Origin: Lentzea sp. NBRC 102530
GTDB taxonomy: Bacteria; Actinomycetota; Actinomycetes; Mycobacteriales; Pseudonocardiaceae
Assembly (NCBI RefSeq): GCF_030269365.1
Contig: NZ_BSTF01000018.1
Location: 124,001 to 188,000, forward strand
Reading direction: 5' to 3'
Length of the DNA: 64,000 bases
How positions within the stretch are numbered: the stretch's first letter is position 1; each line of letters opens with the position of its first letter. Positions 41,651 to 48,852 of the stretch are shown here, piece after piece. Both the position numbers and the translations under genes were made by a program. Below the pieces are notes generated by a model. It worked only from the letters and a program-made list of their open reading frames with translations. It had not been told where the DNA came from and did no database searches.

Positions 41651-42427
41651 ATGACCGCCACGCTCGAAACCGCTCTTCTGTCCACCGCGGACACCGCCGT
41701 CGCACTGTCGGCCGTCCGCAAGGTCTTCGGCCACGGCAGTTCGGCCGTGGTGGCGCTCGACGGGGTGGACCTCAAGGTCAAGCCCGGCGAGTTCGTGTGT
41801 CTTCTCGGCGCGTCCGGCTGCGGCAAGAGCACGCTGCTCAACATCGTCGCGGGCCTCGACGGCGCGACGTCCGGCGAGCTGCAGATCAACACCTCGCGCC
41901 CGGCCGTGATGTTCCAGGAACCCGCTTTGATGCCGTGGCTGACCGCGGCCCGCAACGTCGAACTGGCGCTGCGCTTCGCCGGCGTCGGCCGTCTGGCGCG
42001 CAAGCGCCGTGCGTTGGAGCTGCTGGAACTGGTGCGGCTGGGCGACGTCGCGGACAAGCGTCCGCACGAGCTCTCCGGTGGTATGCGTCAGCGCGTGGCC
42101 CTGGCTCGCGCGCTGGCGTCCACCACCGTGTCCGCTGACGGTTCGCCTGCTCTGCTGCTGATGGACGAGCCCTTCGCGGCGTTGGACGCCATCACGCGTG
42201 ACGTGCTGCAAAGCGAACTGCTGCGCGTGTGGGAAACCACGAACACCGCCATCATCTTCGTGACGCACGACGTGCGTGAGGCCGTCCGCCTCGGCCAGCG
42301 CGTCGTGCTGCTGTCCTCGCGCCCCGGCCGCGTGGTGCGCGAGTGGGACGTGACCGACTCTTCCGACGCCGTTCTCGACGAGATCAACACCCATCTGCGA
42401 GAGGTCATCAGTGGCCACGCCTCCTGA
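41651..42427 (+). CDS. ssuB: ABC transporter ATP-binding protein, SsuB type
   Basis: A 258-residue importer ATPase. Walker A is GASGCGKST near residue 55, the Q-loop is FQEPALMPWL, the signature is LSGGMRQRVALARAL, Walker B is LLLMDEPFAALDA, and the switch His is in FVTHDVREA. All catalytic positions are intact. ATG 41651. The last 17 bases overlap the permease gene, so the two are coupled. Confidence 0.93.
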   Translation: MTATLETALLSTADTAVALSAVRKVFGHGSSAVVALDGVDLKVKPGEFVCLLGASGCGKSTLLNIVAGLDGATSGELQINTSRPAVMFQEPALMPWLTAARNVELALRFAGVGRLARKRRALELLELVRLGDVADKRPHELSGGMRQRVALARALASTTVSADGSPALLLMDEPFAALDAITRDVLQSELLRVWETTNTAIIFVTHDVREAVRLGQRVVLLSSRPGRVVREWDVTDSSDAVLDEINTHLREVISGHAS

Positions 42428-43283
42428 CACGCTCGACAAGGTCGGCGCCGGCCTGGACGCTCTGGACGTGCCGGTCTCGGCGCACAAGCCTCCGCTCTGG
42501 CGCCGTTTCCTGAAGACGGGCGTGCCGCCGCTCATCGCCTTCGCGCTGCTCCTCGGCGTGTGGCAGGCGTTGTGGGCTTCGGCGCTGCTGCCCGAGTTCC
42601 AGCTGCCCGCGCCGGTGAACGTGTGGAACGAACTCGTCCGCTCGATCTCCACCGGCGAGGCGTTCGGCATCCTGTGGACGTCGTTGCACCGCGCGGTGCT
42701 CGGGTTCCTCGCGGCGGTGCTGATCGCCACGCCGCTGGGGTTGCTGATCGCCAAGGTGCGGGTGGTGCGCGCGGCGATCGGGTCCCTGCTGACCGGCCTG
42801 CAGTCGCTGCCGTCCGTGGCGTGGGTGCCGGCCGCGATCCTGTGGTTCGGCGTGACGCCGTCGACGATCTACTTCGTGGTGCTGATGGGTTCCGTGCCGT
42901 CGATCGCGAACGGCCTGGTGGCCGGCATCGACCAGATCCCGCCGCTGCTGCCCCGCGTCGGGCGGGCGCTGGGGGCCGGTCGGTTCGCCTCCGCCCGGCA
43001 CATCCTGCTGCCCGCGGCCCTGCCCGGCTATCTGGCGGGTCTCAAGCAGGGATGGGCGTTCTCGTGGCGTTCGCTGATGGCCGCGGAGATCATCGCCACC
43101 TCGCCGCAGCTCGGCGTCGGGCTCGGGCAGTACCTGCACAACGGGTCGTCGTTGAACGACATCAACATGGTGATCGCGGCGATCTTCCTGATCCTCCTCG
43201 TGGGCATTGGGATCGAGCTGCTGCTGTTCCGCCCGTTGGAGCGCGCTGTGCTGCGCGCCCGTGGACTGACGGGGGCGCTGTGA
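42411..43283 (+). CDS. ssuC: ABC transporter permease, SsuC type
   Basis: A 290-residue inner-membrane component with about six helices. The coupling-loop (EAA) motif region reads IDQIPPLLPRVGRALGAGRFASARHILLPAALPGY in outline. GTG 42411 overlaps ssuB by 17 bases. It ends in TGA, which overlaps the GTG of the chelatase gene. A basic N-terminal tail of about 30 residues precedes the first span. Confidence 0.92.
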   Translation: MATPPDTLDKVGAGLDALDVPVSAHKPPLWRRFLKTGVPPLIAFALLLGVWQALWASALLPEFQLPAPVNVWNELVRSISTGEAFGILWTSLHRAVLGFLAAVLIATPLGLLIAKVRVVRAAIGSLLTGLQSLPSVAWVPAAILWFGVTPSTIYFVVLMGSVPSIANGLVAGIDQIPPLLPRVGRALGAGRFASARHILLPAALPGYLAGLKQGWAFSWRSLMAAEIIATSPQLGVGLGQYLHNGSSLNDINMVIAAIFLILLVGIGIELLLFRPLERAVLRARGLTGAL

Positions 43284-43975
43284 TTCCTCTTGTCGCCGTC
43301 GCGCACGGCAGCCGTGACCCCCGTTCGGCCGCGTCGATCCACGCCTTGCTGGACGTGGTGCGGTCGCTGCGGCCCGAGTTGGACGTGCGCGGGTGCTTCC
43401 TGGACCTGTGCGCGCCTCGGCTGAGCGATGTGTTGCGCGGGCCTTCCGTGGTCGTGCCTTTGTTGCTGGGCAAGGCTTATCACGCCCGTGTCGACGTGCC
43501 GGCCGCCGTCGCCGAGTCGCGGGTGCCCGCCGTCGTCTCCGACGTGCTGGGGCCCGATCCTCGGTTGGAGTCGGCTGCTCTTCGGCGGTTGTCGGAGGCG
43601 GGGGTTTCCTTCGGTGACCCGTCTCTGGGTGTCGTTCTGGCCGGGGCCGGGTCCTCGCACGCTCCGGCCAACGAGGCCGTGGCGGCGGTGGCGCGGCGGT
43701 GGGCGCGGGAGTCCGGATGGGCCGGGGTGGAGGTGGCTTTCGCCTCCATCGCTTCGCCCACCGTGCCGGAGGCCGTCGCCCGGTTGAAGGCTCGGGGTGC
43801 CGCTCGGATCGCGGTCGCCCCGTGGTTCCTGGCGCCGGGGTTGCTGCCGGACAAGGTGGCTTCGCTGGCCGGCGACGCCGTGGTGGCGCGGCCGTTGGGC
43901 GATGACGTCGAGGTGGCGCAGCTCGTGCTGGACCGCTACGACTCGGCGCTGGCCCGCCAGATCGTCGCCGCCTAG
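43280..43975 (+). CDS. sirB: sirohydrochlorin chelatase (CbiX/SirB-like)
   Basis: A 231-residue class II chelatase with two similar halves. The first has the catalytic-type His in AVAHGSRDPRSAASI, the second AGAGSSHAPANEAVAAVARRW. It would insert iron into sirohydrochlorin to give siroheme, the prosthetic group of the sulfite reductase encoded first in this operon. A cobalt-specific role in cobalamin synthesis is the alternative, but context favours siroheme (compare M. tuberculosis Rv2393). GTG 43280 overlaps the permease stop. Confidence 0.88.
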   Translation: MIPLVAVAHGSRDPRSAASIHALLDVVRSLRPELDVRGCFLDLCAPRLSDVLRGPSVVVPLLLGKAYHARVDVPAAVAESRVPAVVSDVLGPDPRLESAALRRLSEAGVSFGDPSLGVVLAGAGSSHAPANEAVAAVARRWARESGWAGVEVAFASIASPTVPEAVARLKARGAARIAVAPWFLAPGLLPDKVASLAGDAVVARPLGDDVEVAQLVLDRYDSALARQIVAA

Positions 43976-44059
43976 TTCTTGTGCGCGTGCAAGCAGTTCC
44001 TTGGCTCGTCTGCAACGACCCGGCTGGGAATCGTCAGGAGCACCTGCGATCCTGTTTGG

Positions 44060-44581
44060 ATGCATATGTTCGTCGACGAGTCGGAGCGCAGCGGCTACCT
44101 CATGGCAGCCGTGCTGATCACCCCGAGCACGTTGCACTCCACCCGCTCGATGATGCGCGGCCTTCTGCTCCCCGGCTCACGACGCGTGCACTTCAAGACC
44201 GAGAAACCCGCGCGCCGCAGGCTGATCGCCGACAAGCTGGCGTGCTGCGACCTGCTCGTCAACTTCTACGTCGGCCGGGGCAAGAGCGAGCGGGTCAGGT
44301 CGAAGCTGCTCCCACTGCTGGTCGAGGACGCCATCGGGCTGGGCGTGACTCGTCTGGTGTTCGACTCGCGCGACCCCGTGGCCAACGGACGCGACAGGCT
44401 GGTCATCGGTACTCGCACCAAGGCGCACGACGCCGGGCTGGTCTACGAGCACATCCAGTCGTCAGCAGAACCGGCGTTGTGGGTCAGCGACGCTCTCGCT
44501 TGGTGCCACGGAGCAGGTGGCGACTGGAAGCGACGCATCGGGCCGATCACCGGGACCGTCGCCAACTTGGGAGACCTCTAG
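44060..44581 (+). CDS. DUF3800-like protein
   Basis: A 173-residue protein that opens HMFVDESERSGYLMAAVLI, the FxDES entry of the DUF3800 family (RNase H-like fold). It continues with RRVHFKTEKPARRRLIADKL and ends WKRRIGPITGTVANLGDL. The acidic residues (Asp-Glu in VDES, Asp in VFDSRD and VSDALAW) could form a nuclease centre, though activity is unproven for the family. ATG 44060 or ATG 44066. An isolated gene 84 bp after the sulfur operon, followed by a terminator. Confidence 0.7.
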   Translation: MHMFVDESERSGYLMAAVLITPSTLHSTRSMMRGLLLPGSRRVHFKTEKPARRRLIADKLACCDLLVNFYVGRGKSERVRSKLLPLLVEDAIGLGVTRLVFDSRDPVANGRDRLVIGTRTKAHDAGLVYEHIQSSAEPALWVSDALAWCHGAGGDWKRRIGPITGTVANLGDL

Positions 44582-44590
44582 AAAGCGCGA

Positions 44591-44627
44591 AGCCCAGGCA
44601 GCGACCGTCCGGACGCGCACCTGGGCT
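44591..44627 (+). terminator. stem-loop terminator after the DUF3800-like gene
   Basis: AGCCCAGG (44591-44598) pairs with CCTGGGCT (44620-44627), with an inner TCCGGA, beginning 10 bases after the TAG stop. No U-tract, as is usual in this GC range. The following 190 bp up to the promoter at 44803 contain no gene that I can support, only a weak AGGCT/AGCCT pair near 44650. Confidence 0.6.
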
Positions 44628-44802
44628 CACTTCCTCCACCTAGCGGCGAAGGCTCTGGGCAAAGCCTAGCACATTTGACCCCGGCCGCTCCGCCGTACCG
44701 CCCCACCGTGCTGAGCTGCGGCACCGCCCCGGGCCACCACTTTCCGCCGCCGCCACAAGATCGAATGCGCGCAGCCGTTCGGGCGATGTGAAGTGTGAAC
44801 TG

Positions 44803-44831
44803 TTGACGTGAAACCTACTCATGAGTAGTCA
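44803..44831 (+). promoter_or_regulatory. promoter with a 14-bp palindromic operator
   Basis: TTGACG (44803-44808) and TAGTCA (44826-44831) are spaced 17 bp, like a housekeeping promoter for the secreted protein at 44886. Between and overlapping the -10 lies CTACTCATGAGTAG (44815-44828), a perfect 14-bp palindrome, placed where a bound repressor would block polymerase. Confidence 0.6.
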
Positions 44832-44885
44832 GGTGGTTACGCCGCGTGCTGGAAGTGTCCCTCGTCCACTCAACGGGGAGAGGCC

Positions 44886-45500
44886 ATGAAGCTAGCCGGA
44901 ATCGCCACCGCAGCAGCGTTGGTGCCGATGCTCCTGTTCGCCACCAACGCGTCCGCAGCTCCGCAGACCGTCACCTACAAACTCCGGGCGAGTGCCGTCG
45001 GGCAGACGTCGGACTTCACGCTCGACCAAGGGCTCGACGCTTCGGCGCCCGCCACCGTCGCACCCAACGGCGCCGTGGTGGTCACCATCGACCCGGCGTT
45101 GAACAAGGTTCCGGCCGAGGCCGGTGGGCGGCAGGTGCGGGAGATCAAGGGCCTGGCGCTCAGGTTGCCGGTGCCGGCCAACTCCACGTTCACGTCCGCC
45201 TCGCTGTCCGGCGGGTCGGGCTTGGGCGGCACGCCCACGGTTGCCTTGCAGGGCAACGACGTCGTGCTCAGCGTGCCCGGACCGATCAAGGGCGGCGCGG
45301 ACTTCGAGCTGCCGACGGTCACGATCACCCTGCAGGCCGGCGGGACCGGGACGATCACCACGAAGCTGGGTGGCACCAGCTACGACGCGCCCGGCCTCAC
45401 CTTCACCGCGGTCGTCAGCGTCATCGGGTTCCCGGTCAACGCCGCCGCGAAGGGCTACCCGGACCCCAGCCCCGTCCTCACCACGACCACGATCGGCTGA
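44886..45500 (+). CDS. secreted hypothetical protein (204 aa)
   Basis: Signal peptide MKLAGIATAAALVPMLLFAT...ASA is cleaved near residue 25. The mature part is a Thr/Val/Gly-rich all-beta protein with no Cys (for example VALQGNDVVLSVPGPIKGG and LTFTAVVSVIGFPVNAA). No catalytic motif is visible. It resembles the actinobacterial secreted beta-sandwich proteins of unknown function. ATG 44886 with GGGGAGAGG just upstream is a strong ribosome site. Expression is probably controlled by the palindrome at 44815-44828. Confidence 0.8.
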   Translation: MKLAGIATAAALVPMLLFATNASAAPQTVTYKLRASAVGQTSDFTLDQGLDASAPATVAPNGAVVVTIDPALNKVPAEAGGRQVREIKGLALRLPVPANSTFTSASLSGGSGLGGTPTVALQGNDVVLSVPGPIKGGADFELPTVTITLQAGGTGTITTKLGGTSYDAPGLTFTAVVSVIGFPVNAAAKGYPDPSPVLTTTTIG

Positions 45501-45528
45501 CCACTGATGCCCCACCCCCTGCCGGGCA

Positions 45529-45963
45529 TCAGGACGTAGCCGCGACCAGAGCGGTCATCGTGGCGAGCGTCGTGCGCAGGTCTTCCAGCGAGACCTGCGC
45601 ACTGACGCGGTTGGCCCACTCGTGTTGCGCCTCCCTCAGACGGGAGATGGCCTCGTACCCCTCGGCCGTCGGCCGCACGAGCTTCGCGCGGGCGTGCGCG
45701 GGGTTCGGTACGTACTCGGCCAACCCCTTGTCCACCAACAGGTCCGCGATCCGCTGGACGGACTGGCGGGTCAGCCCCATCTCGCGCGCCACCCCCGACA
45801 CGGGCAACGGCTCACGCAGCACGGCGCCGAGCACCTGCCACCACGCCGCGGTCAGGCCCACCGGCTTCGTCATCACCTCGGCCGCGTCGAGAAAAGCGCC
45901 GTAGAGACGGAAAGTGCGCATCACGACGTCGGTCAGGACGTCGCCGGACTCAGTCCTGGACAC
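45529..45963 (-). CDS. MarR-family transcriptional regulator
   Basis: A 144-residue winged-helix dimer. The DNA-binding part is LPVSGVAREMGLTRQSVQRIADLLVDKGLAEYV near residues 55-85 (recognition helix TRQSVQRIADLL), and the wing contains NPAHARAKLVRPT. GTG 45963 begins inside the DJ-1 gene (14-bp overlap), so the two are co-translated. The predicted binding sites are the twin dyads at 46566-46603 in front of the operon. Confidence 0.88.
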   Translation of the reverse strand: MSRTESGDVLTDVVMRTFRLYGAFLDAAEVMTKPVGLTAAWWQVLGAVLREPLPVSGVAREMGLTRQSVQRIADLLVDKGLAEYVPNPAHARAKLVRPTAEGYEAISRLREAQHEWANRVSAQVSLEDLRTTLATMTALVAATS

Positions 45964-46567
45964 TCGCCACCAGCTTTCCGAACGCCTCGGCGGTGTCCTC
46001 GCGGTTCCACTCGTACCAGGCCTGCAGAGTGCGCGGCGCAAAAGTCTCCAGCTCCGCCAGCACCTCGCGGGCGAATTCCAACGAGGAAGCCCCACCGGCC
46101 GTGATCACGCCCTGGTCGCGCACGACGCGTTCGTCGCGGTACATCGAGGCACCGCCGTAAGAGCCAAGCGCACCAACGAAGTTCGACGTGTGCGCCACGT
46201 CGTCGAGCAACCCGGCACCCGCCAGGGCCACTGTCGCGCCGCAGATCGCGGCCACCGGCTTGCCCGCCGCACGGAACCGCCGCGCCAGCTCACCGAACGC
46301 CGCCGCCACCGAGGTGTCCTCCCAGCCGTCGCCGCCCGGCAGCACGAGCATCGCCGCGTCCTCGACGGAAACGTCCGCCAGCGTCACGTCCGGCAGCATC
46401 CGCACCCCGCCGACCGTGCGGATCGGGTCGAGCGACAGGCCCACCGTCCGGATCTCGTACCGGCCCGGCTGCTGCTGGAAGTGCTGGATGTTCACCTGCG
46501 CCGCCACGTGCCCGTACTCCCAGTCCGCGAGCCGGTCGGTCAGGGCGAGGTACACCGTCTGTGTCAT
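45950..46567 (-). CDS. DJ-1/PfpI family protein
   Basis: A 205-residue glutamine amidotransferase-like protein. The nucleophile elbow is AAICGATVALA near residue 109 (Cys after Ile), with an acidic residue in TDRLADWEYGH at the N terminus, as in DJ-1 proteins. Possible roles are glyoxalase/deglycase chemistry, stress sensing or an amidase. ATG 46567 lies inside the promoter-proximal operator, so the mRNA must be nearly leaderless. It is the first gene of the DJ-1/marR operon, divergent from an enoyl-CoA hydratase gene. Confidence 0.88.
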   Translation of the reverse strand: MTQTVYLALTDRLADWEYGHVAAQVNIQHFQQQPGRYEIRTVGLSLDPIRTVGGVRMLPDVTLADVSVEDAAMLVLPGGDGWEDTSVAAAFGELARRFRAAGKPVAAICGATVALAGAGLLDDVAHTSNFVGALGSYGGASMYRDERVVRDQGVITAGGASSLEFAREVLAELETFAPRTLQAWYEWNREDTAEAFGKLVASVQD

Positions 46568-46603
46568 GACAGCAGACTGTCATAATTGACAGCATGCTGT
46601 CAA
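46566..46603. promoter_or_regulatory. twin operators TGACAG-N4-CTGTCA between divergent genes
   Basis: Site 1: ATGACAG-CAGA-CTGTCAT (46566-46583). Site 2: TTGACAGCATGCTGTCAA (46586-46603), a perfect 18-bp palindrome. Their centres are 20 bp apart, about two helical turns, so two dimers would bind the same face. The DJ-1 start codon is within site 1. CATAAT between the sites could serve as a -10 for the divergent hydratase gene. Confidence 0.8.
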
Positions 46604-46630
46604 TGAACGGGAGCAGCTAAGGTCAGCGAC

Positions 46631-47398
46631 ATGGCAGACGAGCTGGTCCACTACGAGGTGCAGCGTGGCATCGCGACGATCACGCTGGACTCCCCGCACA
46701 ACCGCAACGCGCTGTCGTCACAGCTGCGCCGCGAACTCAGGGACCACCTGAGCAACGCGGCGAAGGACGACGACGTGCGAGTGGTCGTGCTGACGCACAC
46801 GGGTTCCGTGTTCTGCTCCGGCATGGACCTCAAGGAGGCCGCCGGCGCGAGCGCGGGAGACCAGGGCGTCAACGAGTTCCCCGCGATCCTCGAGCAGCTC
46901 TGGACCAGTCCGAAGCCGGTCGTCGCCGCGCTCAACGGTCCGGCCCGCGCGGGTGGCGTCGGCATCGTGGCGGCGTGCGACATCGCCGTCGCGGACGTCA
47001 AGGCGACGTTCGCGTTCAGCGAGGTCCGGATCGGTGTCGTGCCCGCCGTCATCTCCGTCACGGTGCTGCCGCGGCTGCTCCCCCGCCAGGCCCACGAGCT
47101 GTTCCTGACCGGCGAGACCTTCGACGCCCAGCGCGCCAAGGAGATCGGCCTGCTCAACGCCGCCACCGACGACGTCGCGGCCGAGGTCCGCCGCTACACC
47201 GACATGCTCGCCCTCGGTGCCCCGAACGCGCTCGCGGCCACGAAGAACATGCTCCAGCAGGAACGGTCCACGAACCTCGGCGAGGTCTTCGCGGACATGC
47301 TCGCGTTGTCAGCGCAGCACTTCGGCGGACCGGAGGGCCAGGAGGGCATCACCGCGTTCAGGGAGAAGCGCAAGCCCTCCTGGGTGCCCGCCGACTAG
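46631..47398 (+). CDS. enoyl-CoA hydratase/isomerase family protein
   Basis: A 255-residue crotonase-fold protein. The CoA/oxyanion segments are VFCSGMDLKEAAGA near residue 60 and ALNGPARAGGVGIVAACDIAVAD near 100. Glu is present in AFSEVRIGVVPA at the place of a catalytic acid. It could hydrate enoyl-CoA or act on another CoA ester. ATG 46631 with AAGG upstream. It is divergent from DJ-1 and shares the twin-operator region, so MarR may control both directions. The stop overlaps the convergent DUF2690 gene by four bases. Confidence 0.9.
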   Translation: MADELVHYEVQRGIATITLDSPHNRNALSSQLRRELRDHLSNAAKDDDVRVVVLTHTGSVFCSGMDLKEAAGASAGDQGVNEFPAILEQLWTSPKPVVAALNGPARAGGVGIVAACDIAVADVKATFAFSEVRIGVVPAVISVTVLPRLLPRQAHELFLTGETFDAQRAKEIGLLNAATDDVAAEVRRYTDMLALGAPNALAATKNMLQQERSTNLGEVFADMLALSAQHFGGPEGQEGITAFREKRKPSWVPAD

Positions 47399-47811
47399 AA
47401 CCAGCCGGTGCACTCGATCACGCCCTGGGACGACCCGCAGGCGCGCATGACCCGCCCGTCGTTCTTGAACGCATCGGTGTACTTCGCGGAACCCGAGTCG
47501 ATCCTGGTGTACCCGAGGAAGCCCTCGTGCGAGTTCGCCGAGGGCTCCTTGCGGTCGGTCCAGATCTCCTCGCCGGGCGTCCCGTGCGAGATGCGCCCCC
47601 ACGCGCACTTCGACTTGTTCGACGCGCGCAGCTCGACCACGCGGCCGTTCATCATCGTCACGGGGTTGTCGCCGTCGATCGTCTCGAACGGCGTGAAGGG
47701 CCCCTCCTGCGAGCAGTCGGGGTCACCGGCGAACGACACCGCCGGGCACGTCATTCCGACGACGACGGCAACGCCGAGCACACAGCTCAGGCGACGGAAT
47801 TGCATTCCCAT
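47395..47811 (-). CDS. secreted DUF2690 (YjfA-like) protein
   Basis: A 138-residue protein. The signal peptide (LSCVLGVAVVVGMTCPAVSFA) is cleaved near residue 28. The mature domain has GRVVELRASNKSKCAWGRI, the DUF2690 landmark, plus Cys at both ends (DCSQEG, RACGSSQGVIECTGWF) suggesting disulfides. Function unknown. ATG 47811 (or ATG 47805). It follows the barstar gene by 43 bp on the same strand and may belong to the RNase unit. Confidence 0.8.
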   Translation of the reverse strand: MGMQFRRLSCVLGVAVVVGMTCPAVSFAGDPDCSQEGPFTPFETIDGDNPVTMMNGRVVELRASNKSKCAWGRISHGTPGEEIWTDRKEPSANSHEGFLGYTRIDSGSAKYTDAFKNDGRVMRACGSSQGVIECTGWF

Positions 47812-47854
47812 GGAACGGCACTGTCCACTCCGGACGGGAAATGCGCAGCACACG

Positions 47855-48118
47855 TCACCTTTCCGTGCGAATCACCCGCACTTTCCGGTCACCTGAACCA
47901 GCGGTCTGCTTCGCCGCGTCCCGCAGCACCTCCAGCACGGAGGAGTCCAGGTCCGAGGGCACTACCAGCACGTACTCCCCCGCGGGCAACCACGAGAGGT
48001 CCGTCAGGCTGTCGTACAACGCGTCGAGGTTCTGCCCGAACCACGACGGGAAGTCCAAAGCGCGCGCAATGGCCGAGATCGCGGCGGCTTTTTCCGAAAC
48101 GAGAATGTGCCGTTTCAT
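47855..48118 (-). CDS. barstar-family ribonuclease inhibitor
   Basis: An 87-residue barstar-like protein: HILVSEKAAAISAIARALDFPSWFGQNLDALYDSLTDL in outline, with the FGxNLDALxD core that faces the RNase active site. It should stay in the cytoplasm and block the RNase encoded just upstream. ATG 48118 overlaps the RNase stop (ATGA), ensuring inhibitor synthesis with each toxin. Confidence 0.88.
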   Translation of the reverse strand: MKRHILVSEKAAAISAIARALDFPSWFGQNLDALYDSLTDLSWLPAGEYVLVVPSDLDSSVLEVLRDAAKQTAGSGDRKVRVIRTER

Positions 48119-48567
48119 TTGGTCACGTCCACCACGACGAACGACGAATAGTGGTCCCCGGTGTAGAAGACCTCTTTCGACGACCCGGTGACGATCCGCC
48201 GCGCGCCCCGGTCGGGGCTTCCCGGCGTCGGCACCGTGTACTCCTTGTAGTACCCGGAGTTCTTGGCCGGCAGCCGCTTCTCGCGGTTCTGGAACGTCAC
48301 GCCGTCGTTGCGCGGGTACGGGAACGGCCCGTTGGCCTCGATCAGCTTCCACGTCTTCGCGGCCTCGACCGGCAGCTTCGACAGCGCCTGCACGTCGAGC
48401 CCCGAGGCGCTGGCCCCGGGAACGCCCTGCGTGGCTGCGCTCGACGCCGCGGGCTTCGTCGACTCGGTGGGAGGCGCCGAGGACGTGGTGTCCTTGACGA
48501 ACCACCCGATGACGACGAGGGCGATGAGCCCGACCAGTGCGACGGTCAGGCGACGACCAGGACTCAC
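48115..48567 (-). CDS. guanyl-specific ribonuclease (barnase/RNase Sa family) with N-terminal membrane anchor
   Basis: A 150-residue protein. Residues 6-24 form a signal anchor (LTVALVGLIALVVIGWFV), then a Ser/Thr/Pro/Ala linker. The RNase domain occupies about 55-150. The catalytic Glu is in GYYKEYTVPTPG, Arg in RGARRIVTG, and His in FYTGDHYSSFVVVD, matching the RNase Sa active site. It is likely exported or displayed and could act on competitors. GTG 48567 overlaps the small membrane gene. Confidence 0.88.
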   Translation of the reverse strand: MSPGRRLTVALVGLIALVVIGWFVKDTTSSAPPTESTKPAASSAATQGVPGASASGLDVQALSKLPVEAAKTWKLIEANGPFPYPRNDGVTFQNREKRLPAKNSGYYKEYTVPTPGSPDRGARRIVTGSSKEVFYTGDHYSSFVVVDVTK

Positions 48568-48782
48568 GCGGCGACCTTCTCCGATTCGGGCTCCGGTTCG
48601 GGCTCGGGGGTCCCGACGGACGCGGGGTTGTTCGCACCCCAGTCAGCGACCCGGTCGATCAGCCGCGCCACGCCCAAGCACAAAGGCAACACCACGATCA
48701 TCACGACGGGGAACTGCACGGCGACGGGCAGCTGCACGACCCACAGCTCGACCCCGTCCCACCACTGCACCAACCAGTCCAC
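48564..48782 (-). CDS. small single-span membrane protein before the RNase gene
   Basis: A 72-residue protein with Trp-rich start (VDWLVQWWDGVELW), one long hydrophobic helix (VAVQFPVVMIVVLPLCLGVA) and an acidic tail of PEPEPEPE. GTG 48782. The stop overlaps the RNase start (GTGA), so it is the first gene of a four-gene unit with RNase, barstar and DUF2690. It could assist export or placement of the RNase. No family recognised. Confidence 0.68.
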   Translation of the reverse strand: MDWLVQWWDGVELWVVQLPVAVQFPVVMIVVLPLCLGVARLIDRVADWGANNPASVGTPEPEPEPESEKVAA

Positions 48783-48852
48783 CCGCCCGAGCGTAGTCGC
48801 GTGACCCGTGTCACGGCATTTGGCCACGTTCAAGATGGGTATGTTGCGAACC

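Noticed and set aside
39124-42057. Very long open frame (about 977 codons) antisense to cysN-ssuA-ssuB
   Set aside because: It is an artefact of GC-rich third positions on the opposite strand. The product is Arg/His/Gly/Val-rich without any family pattern, while the sense genes are clear.
44640-44822. Minus-strand 60-codon frame in the gap after the DUF3800-like gene
   Set aside because: No ribosome site, no conserved pattern, and it runs through the terminator/promoter region.
48818-48850. Second ECF41-type promoter before the MDR gene (TGTCACG present)
   Set aside because: A TGTCACG occurs, but no CGTC follows at 15-17 bp. Only CGTT at the wrong spacing.
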